Assembly (NCBI GenBank): GCA_029261215.1
Contig: JAJDBT010000028.1
Location: 1-64,000, forward strand
Length of the DNA: 64,000 nucleotides
Source of the DNA: Nitrospirota bacterium
GTDB taxonomy: Bacteria > Nitrospirota > Nitrospiria > SBBL01 > JAADHI01
Direction of reading: 5' to 3'
Shown: positions 52,978-63,900 of the stretch, piece by piece
Numbering within the stretch: the first letter of the stretch is position 1
Layout: each line of letters begins with the position of its first letter
Program-made: the position numbers and the translations under genes
Notes under the pieces: generated by a model
What the model saw: only the letters and a program-made list of their open reading frames with translations
Databases searched by the model: none
Told to the model about the DNA's origin: nothing

Positions 52978-55851
52978 TTAGGGGCTGTCCTGTTCTGACA
53001 GGGGGTCGATGCCGCGCGCCGCTTTCATCCAGGACCAAAAAGGGGAGAGCGGCGGTCGCTCTCCGTCTTTTCCTTGTTGTGCTTTTAAAAACACAGTCAT
53101 CTCTTCCGCAACGAGCTGTTGTGCCTCTTTGGTTCGCCCGAGCTGGGTCAGGGTATACACCTTATAATTAAAGGCTTCCCCTTTCAAGCGGGGATCCGCT
53201 TCGGCGCGGGTCAGGGAAGTGATGGCCGGATCAAATTCACGGTTGGCAATCCGGGACATGGCGATATGAATTTGCATCATGGGGGTTTGCTGTGTTTCAG
53301 AGTTGGCGCTTTGCACGATACGTTGATAATCCGCGTTGCTGCCCATGAGCCAAAGCGGCAGGGTTTTTAAAGAGGAACCATTTAAAACCCTGTCTAAATC
53401 TGCGATGACCGGCGCGCTCTGATCCCGAAAACCAAACCAGTGGCGATTTAAAATATCCTGAAAAGAAAAATAGGCGAGGGAGTCCTGCCGAATCCGTTCC
53501 GGCCACAATCTTTTAATGAAAGGGCTTTTGGCAAAACGGGCTTGCGCCGCAGAAATATCCACCCATTGATCAATCAGTTTGACCAATCCGAGCCGTGGGC
53601 CGCTTACGCCTTGAACCCGTTTTGGAAAGTTATCGACCAGGGGCGGCGCGCCGTGTGTGATTTCTTTTAAGTAGTCGGCATCCCCGATAAACAGCGGGCC
53701 AAGCTGTTCGGGGCGCTCAAATCCAAGGTCGGACAGTTCTTTTGAAACCACCGGATCTTGCCATTGCCGGATAAAGACTTCCTCCGAAACGGGGGCCTTT
53801 GCCTCGCGTGTTCCGACGATCATCAAATCAAGCCATTGCCCGTGCCACAAAGAGCAGTCCTGAAACACATTGCAAAAGCCTTTAAGGATTGCTTTGACGC
53901 TCATGGCATCCATCGCATGCAAGGGCAGCCAATAGGTGACCATGCCTCCTTCATTGAGCCGGTCGTAGAGCAGCTGAAAATATTCCTGCGTATAGAGATT
54001 GACCACGCCCGCGATTTCAGGCGGCGGAGGCTCAGCAGTGATCAGGTCATAACGCTGGTCTGTGGTCTGAAGAAAGTAACGGCCATCTTCAATGTGCACA
54101 TGAACGCGTGGATCATTTAAAGGGTTTTGGGCCGGATCGGGATAAACCGTGTCGTTCATCTCAAGAATATCTTTGGAGATATCAACCACATCGATTTTCT
54201 GCAAGCCCTTGGAATCGGTCAAGGCCTTCGCCGTGCTGCCCACGCCGTAGGAAATCAACAAGGCCTTTTGGGGGTCGGGGTGGACGGCCAGTGGCCAGTA
54301 GACAAAGAGCTTCATATAACGTCGGGAGCGAAAATCCGTACTCGACATCGAATAGGAGTTGGTAATCAGTCGGAAGAACAGTGGCTTTTCCTGCCATTGC
54401 TCCTCCAGGTAGGTGATTGTCTCGATCAAGCCCTCACGGACTTCTTTCACTTCCCCGGTGCTATTCAAAGAAATGAGGCGTTGGCTGGGCACCAGGATAT
54501 GGTGTTTTTCCATATCGCCTGTGGGGAAAATGAGCATACCGACGGCAAAGAGCGCAGCCCCGACATAGGTGGTGAAGGGGATGCGTGTTTGTTTGATCAT
54601 GAGCAAGAGCCCAATAATGCCGTAAAGGGCCGCTATCAGGAAAAGCGACTTTTCTATTCCAAAAACAGGCAGAAAAAGAAAGCCGCCACTAAAAGCCCCC
54701 AGCGCAGCGCCCACGGTATTGGCGAGGGTGAGTGATCCTGTTGTGGCCGTTTCGGAAGCAAGGTGTGTGCGTAACGCGCTCCCGATGAGCGTAAAAAAGA
54801 GGCCAGACAAAAAAGAAAGCGGAAACATGAGCGGAATGCCGACATTGAGGATTTCTACCGCCTGGCTAATCACGGCTTGCGTATAGGGTTTGACCACATT
54901 GGGAAAAAGCGCATAGGAGAGAATGCAGGTCAGGCTCATGATGAAGGCGATGCTTGCGCCTTCCTGTGAAAAACCGGGCCGCTTTTTTAAAATCTCCGAT
55001 GCGCTGAATCCGCCCAGGGCAATGCCAGCCAAAATAATGGCGAGCATCAGTGAAAAAGATGCGGAAAGTCCGGAGATAAATAGCATCAAAAAACGAAACC
55101 AAACCAGCTCCAAAGCCAGAAGGCAAAAACCGGCAAGAAAGGCTGCAGATAAAAATCGCCAGAGTGCGGCGGATTGATCTTGGCTGCTTTCGAGCGGAAT
55201 CGGCTGTGGTTGTTTTTGTCTTTTTGAGGTGTCGCTTTCTGTTGCGGGTTTTTCGATTCGCCAGGCAATGGCGGCAACGATCATATTCAGTATGCCTGCA
55301 AACCAGGCGGTCGCGTGGATGCCGATGGCTTCGATCAGAACAAATTCAGTCAACACGACGCCAATGAGTGCGCCCAGGGTGTTCCAGCCATAGAGACGTC
55401 CCAAAACCCGTCCAAAAACAGGGTCTTGTGTTGAAAGCGCCTTACTGAGAAAAGGCAGGGTCAGCCCCATGGCTGTGGAAGGAATCAGCAAAAGGAGAAA
55501 GGCAAAGAGCAGTCGCAGGGCATTTAAAATCCAGGGTTGATCAAGCAGGGATGAAAACCAGGGGGCCAGGGCTTTACCGAGCTGAGGAAACAAATACACC
55601 AAAAGAATGCCCGTCAGGCCGATTAAAAGTTCAATGATGGCGTAAAGCCGTACGGGGTTTTTACATCGTCCGCGTTCTCTTGCCGCAAGGCCATTGCCAA
55701 GCGCGAGCCCAGCCATAAAACCCGAAAGAACGAGGCTTGAGGCCCAAATGCTGTTGCCAAAGGCGAGTCCGGCCTGCCGAAACCACAAGGTTTCGAACAT
55801 TAAAGCCGAGGCACCGGAGATTAGGAAAATCGTACAGAGGAGGCGTGTCAT
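52978..55851 (-). CDS. Spermidine-synthase-like multi-pass membrane protein
   Basis: The 957-residue protein has about 12 membrane helices in two blocks (~1-195 and ~230-455) resembling an MFS-type transporter. A soluble spermidine-synthase-like Rossmann domain follows (~470-750; [39 protein letters not shown]). A helical C-terminal part with TPR-like character ends it (~830-957). Such proteins are annotated as fused MFS/spermidine synthases; true aminopropyl transfer is unproven. The D-A-P-P-type catalytic motif reads AEPPPP, so activity is doubtful. Confidence 0.8.
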   Translation of the reverse strand: MTRLLCTIFLISGASALMFETLWFRQAGLAFGNSIWASSLVLSGFMAGLALGNGLAARERGRCKNPVRLYAIIELLIGLTGILLVYLFPQLGKALAPWFSSLLDQPWILNALRLLFAFLLLLIPSTAMGLTLPFLSKALSTQDPVFGRVLGRLYGWNTLGALIGVVLTEFVLIEAIGIHATAWFAGILNMIVAAIAWRIEKPATESDTSKRQKQPQPIPLESSQDQSAALWRFLSAAFLAGFCLLALELVWFRFLMLFISGLSASFSLMLAIILAGIALGGFSASEILKKRPGFSQEGASIAFIMSLTCILSYALFPNVVKPYTQAVISQAVEILNVGIPLMFPLSFLSGLFFTLIGSALRTHLASETATTGSLTLANTVGAALGAFSGGFLFLPVFGIEKSLFLIAALYGIIGLLLMIKQTRIPFTTYVGAALFAVGMLIFPTGDMEKHHILVPSQRLISLNSTGEVKEVREGLIETITYLEEQWQEKPLFFRLITNSYSMSSTDFRSRRYMKLFVYWPLAVHPDPQKALLISYGVGSTAKALTDSKGLQKIDVVDISKDILEMNDTVYPDPAQNPLNDPRVHVHIEDGRYFLQTTDQRYDLITAEPPPPEIAGVVNLYTQEYFQLLYDRLNEGGMVTYWLPLHAMDAMSVKAILKGFCNVFQDCSLWHGQWLDLMIVGTREAKAPVSEEVFIRQWQDPVVSKELSDLGFERPEQLGPLFIGDADYLKEITHGAPPLVDNFPKRVQGVSGPRLGLVKLIDQWVDISAAQARFAKSPFIKRLWPERIRQDSLAYFSFQDILNRHWFGFRDQSAPVIADLDRVLNGSSLKTLPLWLMGSNADYQRIVQSANSETQQTPMMQIHIAMSRIANREFDPAITSLTRAEADPRLKGEAFNYKVYTLTQLGRTKEAQQLVAEEMTVFLKAQQGKDGERPPLSPFWSWMKAARGIDPLSEQDSP

Positions 55852-56399
55852 CAGAATGAAACGGGTTCGAGAGGAATCAAATAATAAAAAACAGCAATCA
55901 TGTGCAATCCGTATCGTGAATTAAGGCTCTGCCAGGATGGTATTCGTTTCCGCAGCGGGTGAATACTAAGGGAAGCGGATCAAAATTTCAATATCGATAT
56001 CAAAAAGATGGGTGGCCTTCATGATATCGCCCACGCCTGATGACCCTTATTTCGTCGTATATGCCTGTAATATGGTAATATATGTTGTTATATGTTCCGG
56101 GTGTCGGATGCTGAGTATTGACGGGTTTTGAAACGATTTATCTAAAACAGTCTGTGGCGGTTTGTCTGACTCTGCTTTACATGTTTGCCTTTTACAATCG
56201 GAAGTGGCTATGCTTCACGAATGTCACAAATAAAGCGGGGACACCTCTTTTTTTTATAATCTGGAATTCCTAAGATATGGCAAGCAGTTCGGTGTTTTAA
56301 AAAATGTGAAGACGGGGTGATGTTGCTCCTTGTTCTTCCTGATCGGCATGGATAAGAAAGCGGCACGTTTTTCCTGGTTTTGAAACGAAGGGGGGTGCA
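55852..56399. other. Gene-free gap with a possible Xre-regulator remnant
   Basis: No complete gene is visible. On the minus strand near 55965-56030 a short frame (KATHLFDIDIEIL) resembles the last helix of an Xre-type HTH regulator, cut by stops. The remainder must hold the promoter of the plus-strand signalling gene and of the divergent membrane protein. Confidence 0.35.
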
Positions 56400-59300
56400 G
56401 TGGAGAACACAGGCTTATCGGAATCCGAAAGCATGAAGCTTTTAAAAACCAATGCCTTGTTGCATGCCATCACCCGGGCGCAGGAACACTTCATTGCCCA
56501 AACTGAACCCGCAAAATTATTCAAACACCTGCTGAATGAATTTCTTGAACTCACCCAAAGTGAATATGGTTTCCTCGCACAGGTGCTTTATGACCCCGAT
56601 GGTCAACCCTACCTAAAAACCCAAGCCTTTACGAATATTGCCTGGAATGAAGAGACGCAGGCCTTATATGAAGCGAATGCGGAGACCGGTCTTGAGTTTC
56701 GAAATCTGAAGACCTTGTTTGGTGCGATCCTCACGACGGGCGAATCCGTCATCTCCAATGACCCCGCGAATGATCCGCGCAGCGGCGGTTTGCCAGAGGG
56801 GCACCCTCCGATGAGCGCATTTTTAGGGGTTCCTGTTTTTTTTGGTGAAAAGATGATTGCTATGCTCGGTGTCGCCAATTCGGCCGCCGGATATGACGTT
56901 TCTAGCATTGAATACCTCGAACCCCTCATTAAAACCTATGCTCAAATTTTAGAAGTGTCCCGACTGAATCAAGCCCGTGAATACTCGGAGCAGCAGCTTC
57001 GGGCAAGTGAAGCGCGGTTTAAGCAGATCGCTGAGCACGTGCAGGATGTTTTCTGGATCACCTCATATGACAGTGCTGAATTGGTTTATGCCAGCCCGGC
57101 TTATGAACACGTTTGGGGACGCTCTCTTGAAGCCTTGTATCAAAATCCGAAAGAGTGGTTTTTGGCCGTTCATCCAGACGATATCGAACGGATAGGTCAA
57201 ACGATGGAAAACATGACGACCGAACAGATATTGGAGTACCGTATTGTTCGGCCCGATCAATCCATTCGCTGGATACGAGACTGTTTTTATCCGGTTAGAG
57301 ATGATTCGGGTCATTTTTATCGCCTTACGGGCATCGCGCAAGACATCACAGATCAAAAAAACGCAGAACTGAATTTGTTACAGATTCAGAGTGAGCTTGA
57401 GGGACGCATACAGGAAAGAAGCCGGCATCTATCAGAGATGAACAGCTTGCTTCAAAGCACGTATCACAGTCTGGGGGAAGCGGTTCTGGTGGTGAACCCT
57501 GAAACCCGGGATATTATTTCTTGCAACCCGGCGGCGGAACATATCTTCGGGTATACGAAAGAAGAGCTTATCGGCCTGAATGCGGAGGCCTTTCATGTCG
57601 ATCGCGCCGCCTACCGGGCCTTTGGTTTGGAAATGTTTTCTGCCCTGGAAAAATCGGGTGTGTTTAAAACCGAATTTGAGATGAAAAGGAAGAATGGCAC
57701 CCTTTTCCCTGTGGAGAATACGATTACCGAAGTCAATGATGCATCAGGCCGTCGGATCGCGCTTGTGAATGTCGCGCGGGATATCAGCGAAAGAAAACAG
57801 GCGGAGCAGACGATACAAACACACATGCGTCATCTGGATATGATGGACCGGGTCAGCCAGTTAAGTATGAAAACGGATCTGGATGAGATGCTGGGTCACG
57901 TTCTGGCGGAAATGTTCTCCATCTTTGAGTGTGACCGAGCATGGTTTCTTTTCCCCTGTGACCCGGAAGCGAAGACCTGTCAGGTGCCCATGGAGCGGAC
58001 AGGTCCGGAATGGCCGGGCGCTTTTGAGATGAAGATTGACCTGCCTGTCACGCAAAATATCAGGGAAATGTTTAAGGAGGCACTGGAGACAAAGGGCGTT
58101 ATGTGTTATGACCCGGCGACAAAAAGACCCCTTCCGGAAACACCTGTCGATTTTTCAATACAATCCCAGATGATCACCGCATTGCATATAAAAACAGGAA
58201 CACCCTGGCTGATGGGCATTCACCATTGCGCTGAAGTCCATACGTACACAGAGGAAGAGATTCGGATTTTTTTTGATATTGCCATGCGGGTGACAGAGGG
58301 GTTGAGCACCCTTCTGGCCATTCAGGATTTAAAAAGTAGCAAGGCCCGGCTGGCTGAAGCCCAGCATATCGCGAAGCTGGGCACTTGCCGAATGGATTTA
58401 GTGAATCATACTCAAACCTGGTCCGATGAGATTTACAGGATACTTGGGCTTGCGCCGGGTTCCTCTGCGGCATCCTACGAAACGTTTTTAGAATTTGTTC
58501 ATCCGGAAGACAGGGATTATTTTATCGGAGTGCATGCGGACGTGATTGCAAATAAAAACACTGTCGATATTATCTACCGGATTCTTCTCAAAGACGACAC
58601 TGTGAAATATATCAACGAAAAATGTGAGCCTCAGATGGATCAGGATGGAAATCTCGTGTGTTTGGTGGGAACGGTTCAGGACATTAGCGAGCACGTCCGG
58701 ATCAGGGAGGAACTCCAAACCTTGCAATTTTCGATGGAGCATGCGCCCGAAGCGGTTTATTTCATGACGCGGGACGCCGGGTTTTCCTATGTCAATGAGC
58801 AGGCCTGCCAATCATTGGGGTATAGCCGTAAGGAGCTCATGGCTTTAAAACTGTTGGACATTGACCCTGTCTTTCCTGAAGAAAGCTGGGAAGCATTCTG
58901 GGGGTCGCAGCAAAAAGATGCTGTGGATACAAGTCATATTGAGACCATTCATCGCCGAAAAGACGGGACTGATTTTCCTGTAGAGGTCTGGGCAAAACAT
59001 CTTTGGCTGGGAGATCGTGAGCTTCATGTGGCCTTTGTCCGGGACATTTCGGATCGAAAAAAGGCGGACGAAGAGCTGCGGCAGTTTGCAGCGGTGGTTA
59101 AAAATACCGCAGAGGCAGTCATTGTCAGTAATGCTGAAAACAAGATCATTGCCATCAATGGAGCGTTTACCGAGATTACCGGCTACACGGCAGAAGATGT
59201 ATTGGGGCAAGATCCGAGTCTTTTAAAATCGCATAAACATGACCCCAGTTTTTATCAAACGATGTGGGCGTCGATTCACACCGCTGATCTCTGGCAGGGT

Positions 59301-60737
59301 GAAATATGGGATCGGCGTAAAAATGGAGAAATTTTCCCCGCCTGGCAAACCATCAGTGTTGTCCGCGATACAAATGGCCATTTGACGAATTATGTTTCTG
59401 TGTTATCTGACATTTCGACAATCAAACGGTCACAGGAAAAACTCGACTATCTGGCGCACCACGACCCACTCACGGCATTGCCTAACCGACTTTTATTTAA
59501 CGATCGACTTGAACATGCTCTGAACCGGGCTGAACGTGAAGCAAAACATGTGGCGATTTTATTTCTCGACCTGGATCGCTTTAAAAATATTAACGATAGT
59601 CTGGGGCATCCTGTAGGAGACCTTTTATTGCAGGAAGCTGCGAAGCGAATCATCCACCTTGTTCGTAAGGAAGATACGATTGCCCGCCTGGGCGGAGATG
59701 AATTCATTATCCTGATTGATGAGGTCAATGGCGCGCAGGATGTGGCGCAATTGGCCGAAAAAATCATTGCCGCATTCAGGGAGCCATTCAGGGTCAAAGA
59801 GCATGAGCTTCATTTAACCGTGAGCGCAGGCATCAGTCTTTACCCTCAGGATGGCGAAGATGGCGATACCCTGGTGAGAAATGCGGACGCGGCTATGTAT
59901 CGAGCCAAAGAAGAAGGGCGAAACGATTACCAGTTTTACACCACCGCGCTGACCACAGCCGTATTTGAACGCCTGACTATGGAAACCGCACTGCGCCATG
60001 CCCTGGAAAACAATGAATTTGTCCTGTATTACCAGCCTCAGTACCAGCTGGAAACGGGGCAACTCATCGGTGCGGAGGCGCTCATCCGCTGGTGTCATCC
60101 TGAAATGGGACTTGTGCTTCCGGCGCGATTTGTCCCTTTGCTGGAAGAATCCGGGCTGATCGAGCCGATTGGCGAGTGGGTCTTGAGGACCGCATGCAGA
60201 CAAATGAAGCAGTGGTCGGAGGCAGGCTTGTCGCTTCAGCATATGGCGGTGAATGTTTCCGGTCTTCAGGTTCAGCGCGGGGCTTTTGTGGATGCTGTGC
60301 GGGATGTCCTTGAGGAAACGGGACTTCAGCCGCAACAGCTTGAGCTTGAGATCACGGAAACCTATATTATGCAGAGAACGGAGTGGGCCATCGGAATATT
60401 GGACAAACTCAAGCTGCTGGGTGTGCGCATGGCCATTGACGATTTTGGAACGGGGTATTCTTCCCTGAGTTATTTAAAGCGTCTCCCAGTCGATAAACTC
60501 AAAATTGACGGGTCCTTTGTCCGCGATATTCCTGCCGATCCAAATGACGAAGCCATTGTCCGTGCGGTGGTGGCCTTAGGTCAAGCCCTGCAATTGAAGG
60601 TCAATGCCGAGGGGATCGAAACAGATGAGCAGCGGGTCTTTTTAAAAGCCCTGGGCTGCCATGAAGGCCAGGGCTTTCTCTTTAGCAAACCTCTGCCAGC
60701 GGCAGAGTTCGAAGAACTGTTTCACCCCGAATCCTAA
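56400..60737 (+). CDS. Very large GAF/PAS sensor with GGDEF and EAL domains
   Basis: The 1445-residue protein starts at GTG 56400 after GAAGGGGGG. Domain order: GAF (~15-190), PAS (~200-320), PAS (~345-465), GAF (~470-635), PAS (~645-765), PAS (~770-890), PAS (~893-1010), GGDEF (~1015-1180) and EAL (~1192-1440). The GGDEF motif is intact at about 1098 with an inhibitory I-site RKED five residues upstream. The EAL motif (GAEALIRW, about 1226) and DDFGTGYSSL are intact. No membrane helix is seen. Both cyclase and phosphodiesterase activity for c-di-GMP are possible; which dominates cannot be read from sequence. Confidence 0.93.
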   Translation: MENTGLSESESMKLLKTNALLHAITRAQEHFIAQTEPAKLFKHLLNEFLELTQSEYGFLAQVLYDPDGQPYLKTQAFTNIAWNEETQALYEANAETGLEFRNLKTLFGAILTTGESVISNDPANDPRSGGLPEGHPPMSAFLGVPVFFGEKMIAMLGVANSAAGYDVSSIEYLEPLIKTYAQILEVSRLNQAREYSEQQLRASEARFKQIAEHVQDVFWITSYDSAELVYASPAYEHVWGRSLEALYQNPKEWFLAVHPDDIERIGQTMENMTTEQILEYRIVRPDQSIRWIRDCFYPVRDDSGHFYRLTGIAQDITDQKNAELNLLQIQSELEGRIQERSRHLSEMNSLLQSTYHSLGEAVLVVNPETRDIISCNPAAEHIFGYTKEELIGLNAEAFHVDRAAYRAFGLEMFSALEKSGVFKTEFEMKRKNGTLFPVENTITEVNDASGRRIALVNVARDISERKQAEQTIQTHMRHLDMMDRVSQLSMKTDLDEMLGHVLAEMFSIFECDRAWFLFPCDPEAKTCQVPMERTGPEWPGAFEMKIDLPVTQNIREMFKEALETKGVMCYDPATKRPLPETPVDFSIQSQMITALHIKTGTPWLMGIHHCAEVHTYTEEEIRIFFDIAMRVTEGLSTLLAIQDLKSSKARLAEAQHIAKLGTCRMDLVNHTQTWSDEIYRILGLAPGSSAASYETFLEFVHPEDRDYFIGVHADVIANKNTVDIIYRILLKDDTVKYINEKCEPQMDQDGNLVCLVGTVQDISEHVRIREELQTLQFSMEHAPEAVYFMTRDAGFSYVNEQACQSLGYSRKELMALKLLDIDPVFPEESWEAFWGSQQKDAVDTSHIETIHRRKDGTDFPVEVWAKHLWLGDRELHVAFVRDISDRKKADEELRQFAAVVKNTAEAVIVSNAENKIIAINGAFTEITGYTAEDVLGQDPSLLKSHKHDPSFYQTMWASIHTADLWQGEIWDRRKNGEIFPAWQTISVVRDTNGHLTNYVSVLSDISTIKRSQEKLDYLAHHDPLTALPNRLLFNDRLEHALNRAEREAKHVAILFLDLDRFKNINDSLGHPVGDLLLQEAAKRIIHLVRKEDTIARLGGDEFIILIDEVNGAQDVAQLAEKIIAAFREPFRVKEHELHLTVSAGISLYPQDGEDGDTLVRNADAAMYRAKEEGRNDYQFYTTALTTAVFERLTMETALRHALENNEFVLYYQPQYQLETGQLIGAEALIRWCHPEMGLVLPARFVPLLEESGLIEPIGEWVLRTACRQMKQWSEAGLSLQHMAVNVSGLQVQRGAFVDAVRDVLEETGLQPQQLELEITETYIMQRTEWAIGILDKLKLLGVRMAIDDFGTGYSSLSYLKRLPVDKLKIDGSFVRDIPADPNDEAIVRAVVALGQALQLKVNAEGIETDEQRVFLKALGCHEGQGFLFSKPLPAAEFEELFHPES

Positions 60738-60825
60738 ACAGTCTCTTGAGACAAGTCACACTTATTTTTACCCTTCAAGGTACACATCTCTCAATCCTTA
60801 TCGACCGTATCGGTTTTGATGACCG

Positions 60826-60874
60826 GTAGGGGCGGGTTTGTTTGTATTAGGGCGGGTTTGAAACCCGCCCCTAC
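60826..60874. repeat. Dispersed REP-like palindrome, copies 2 and 3 (one partial)
   Basis: A partial copy (GTAGGGGCGGGTTTG, 60826-60840) is followed after 9 bases by a full palindrome (60850-60870) and CTAC. The same unit occurs at 33966-33990. It lies in the gap between two convergent genes. Confidence 0.8.
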
Positions 60875-60926
60875 AAGCGAAGGACTACACCCTTGTGAAG
60901 AATGCTTAAGCTGAATCGACCGGCAC

Positions 60927-63900
60927 TCAACCCCGCATGATATTTTTCTTTTCCATCAGTAAATCAAGCATCTTGTTGCTGAGCTTTTCCTGCACGGAAT
61001 TTTGCTTTAATCGCGCGCGCAGGTTTGCAAAATCGACACAGTCGAGTCGCTGATCCTGATTAAAACACGAAAAAACGGGTTCGGTTTCTTCCCCGGTGGC
61101 CGGATCCACATGTTTCTGGAGGCATTGGGCGCAGACCTCTTTCATCATGCACTGCATGGGGGAGTTAATGCTGCCAATGCCGATGTGGGCGGGGTTTAAA
61201 TAGGGCGCAAGCACGTTATGGCGTGCGATTTTAACCGCTTCCATCATGCGGTCGGAACCGATGGCGATGAGCCGGTTGACGTCCTTCAGCGAAATCGGAA
61301 TCTCGCCCAGTTCCCCTTTGGAATAGGAAATCATGGCCTGCACGATGTTGCCGACAAAGCTTTTGTCTTGCGGCCGACGAGTCTGAATCGGGGCGCCCGC
61401 ATCAACGCTCCAGATAATCACATCCGCCGCGGCTTCAATTTCTTCCACTTTGTAGACATCTTCCGGTTTTTTATAACCGGCAAAATAGATGACTTGATTG
61501 CCCTTGGCCCGCATGGCTTTTCCGATGGAAAAAAGCACGGCATTTCCAAGTCCGCCGCCCGCAAGCAGGACAGTTTCGTCTGTTTTGATTTCCGTGGGTT
61601 CGCCCGTCGGGCCCATCACGACCACGGGCTCTCCGGGTTTCAGGGAGGCGCAAAGACGGGAACTGACCCCCATTTCAAGGGCGATGAGGGAAAGCAGGCC
61701 TTTCTCTTTATCGACCCAGGCCCCGGTGAGCGCGATGCCTTCGGTATTGAGGCAGATGCCGTCGATGGTTTCTGAGTGGGTTTCGTAATTTTGCAGACGA
61801 TAAAACTGTCCCGGCTCAAAAGCCGCCGCCTGCAAGGGCGCTTTGACGATGACTTCGATAATGGTCGGAGTCAGTCGAATGACATCCACAACAGTCGCCT
61901 GCAGTTTTTCATCGAGTGCTTCCTTAAAAGTGACAAAAGCGGCATCGCGTGTATTTTGATCCGCCGGGGAATGTTGCGCCACTTCTTTTTCAAAAAGCTG
62001 CACGATGTAAGGATAACCCTTTTTAGCGGAGGCCATGGCCTTCACGACATTACCTGCGTAAACCGGGTGGTTGTCGCCGTAAAAGGTAATGAATTTTCCG
62101 TTTTGCTGATAGGAGGTAAAGACGGCCGGTGTGGTCCAATCATGCGATGGCGTCAGCACAGGTGTTTCGGCGCCATTCCATTCCGGCTGAAAGCGTTTGA
62201 AAAACTTTTTGTCCGCATCCATTTCAAAGGTGCCGGGATGTTCTTTTTCATAAATGACATTGGGGCTGGTTCCGGCTGCGACGAGGACGGTTTTTACGGG
62301 CAATTCGATAAATTCTCCCGAACCGCGAAGCTTGCCTTCGGGGCTCAATCGCTGCTTTTCAAATTTCATGGCCTTGAGGGCGCCGTACTGATCAGGAATG
62401 GCTTCTGTCGGGCTTAACATCTCGACATAATAAATCCCTTCTTCGAGCGACTTGATGACTTCCTCGTGGTTGAGTCGGTAAGCGGGGGAATTCAGCACAT
62501 CCCTTCGGTAAACAAGGGAAACGCCGCCCCATGCCCGAAGCATGGGCACAAAATCGGGGGCTTCTTCCTCTGTTTGTGCCCGTTCGCGTTCGGCCCGGAT
62601 TTGTCTCCCGTGGTCCAGAAATTCCTGAAGGATTGTAAGCTCTTCGGTATCATACATCGCCAAAACAGCGGTTTCTCCATATTGTGTGCTTAACTTTTCA
62701 TACTGATCCAGGGCCTTTTCGACTTGAACGGGGTAATAGGCCATTGCTTCGGTGGCCGTATCGATGGCGGTCAGTCCCCCCCCGATGATGATGGCGGGCA
62801 GGCGAAGTTGAAGGTTGGCAAGAGACGATTTTTTAAAGGCGCCAGTGAGTTGAAGGGCCATGAGAAAATCGCTGGCTTTTCGAATGCCGCGAATCAGGTT
62901 GTTTTTCATCCAGAGCAGGGTCGGTTTGCCCGCACCGGCGGCAATGGCGATATGGTCAAAGCCCAAGGCCCAGGCTTCATCAATGGTAATGGTTCCGCCA
63001 AAGCGCACCCCGCCGTACACCTGAAAACGGTTGCGACGAGCGAGGGTCAGGTGAATCAAATCCAGGAAATTTTTATCCCATCGCACGGTGATGCCGTATT
63101 CCGCCACGCCGCCAAATCCGGCGAGGACACGTTCGTCCAGTTCATGATAAAGCAGTTTGACGTCTTTGATGGGCATTGGCGCGTCTGTTTCGCTGCCAAC
63201 CCATGCCGGAGGCAAGGGTTCTATTTTTAAGCCGTCCATGCCGACCACACCGAAGCCTTCATTGAGTAAAAACTGGGCAAGCGTAAAACCGGCCGGCCCC
63301 ATGCCGACGACCAGGACGTTCTTTCCGTTGTAAGGCAGGGTGTGGGGTCGCTTTACATTCAGCGGATTCCAGCGGGTCAGTAATCCATAAATTTCAAAAC
63401 CATAAGGCATGTCGAGCACGTCTGTCAGGATACGCGTTTCGGCTTGGGGAATGTTCACAGGTTCTTTTTTCTGATAGATACAACCCTTCATGCAGTCGTT
63501 ACAGATCCGGTGACCGGTGGCGGGCAGCATGGGGTTGTCGATGATGATGATGGCCAGCGCGCCGATGGCGTCCCCTTCGCCGTGCAGATAATGCATTTCT
63601 GAAATGCGCTCATCCAGCGGACAGCCGGTCAGTTCGATGCCCAGCGGGTTGCTTTCCAGTTTGCCTGTTTTTCGGTCGCGAAAACCGGTTCGGCAGCTGT
63701 CTTTTTCACGCGGGTGGCAGATGACACAATAATCGATCTCGGCCAAGACTTCTTTTTCGGAATAGCGTCGGTCGGTCAGCTCGAAGCCGTCCCGCTTTCT
63801 TAAATTGTGTTCGGGGCCGATCATGAGTTCTGGAAAACGTTCATCGGGCCGGGTGATCTCGACCAGGTTTTGGAAGTCTATTTTGTGGGGTGTTTTAAAT

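Noticed and set aside
52970-52987. 7-bp hairpin at the end of the spermidine-synthase-like gene
   Set aside because: The stem is short, the T-run is poor (TTTAAAA), and the stop codon lies inside it; too weak to call.
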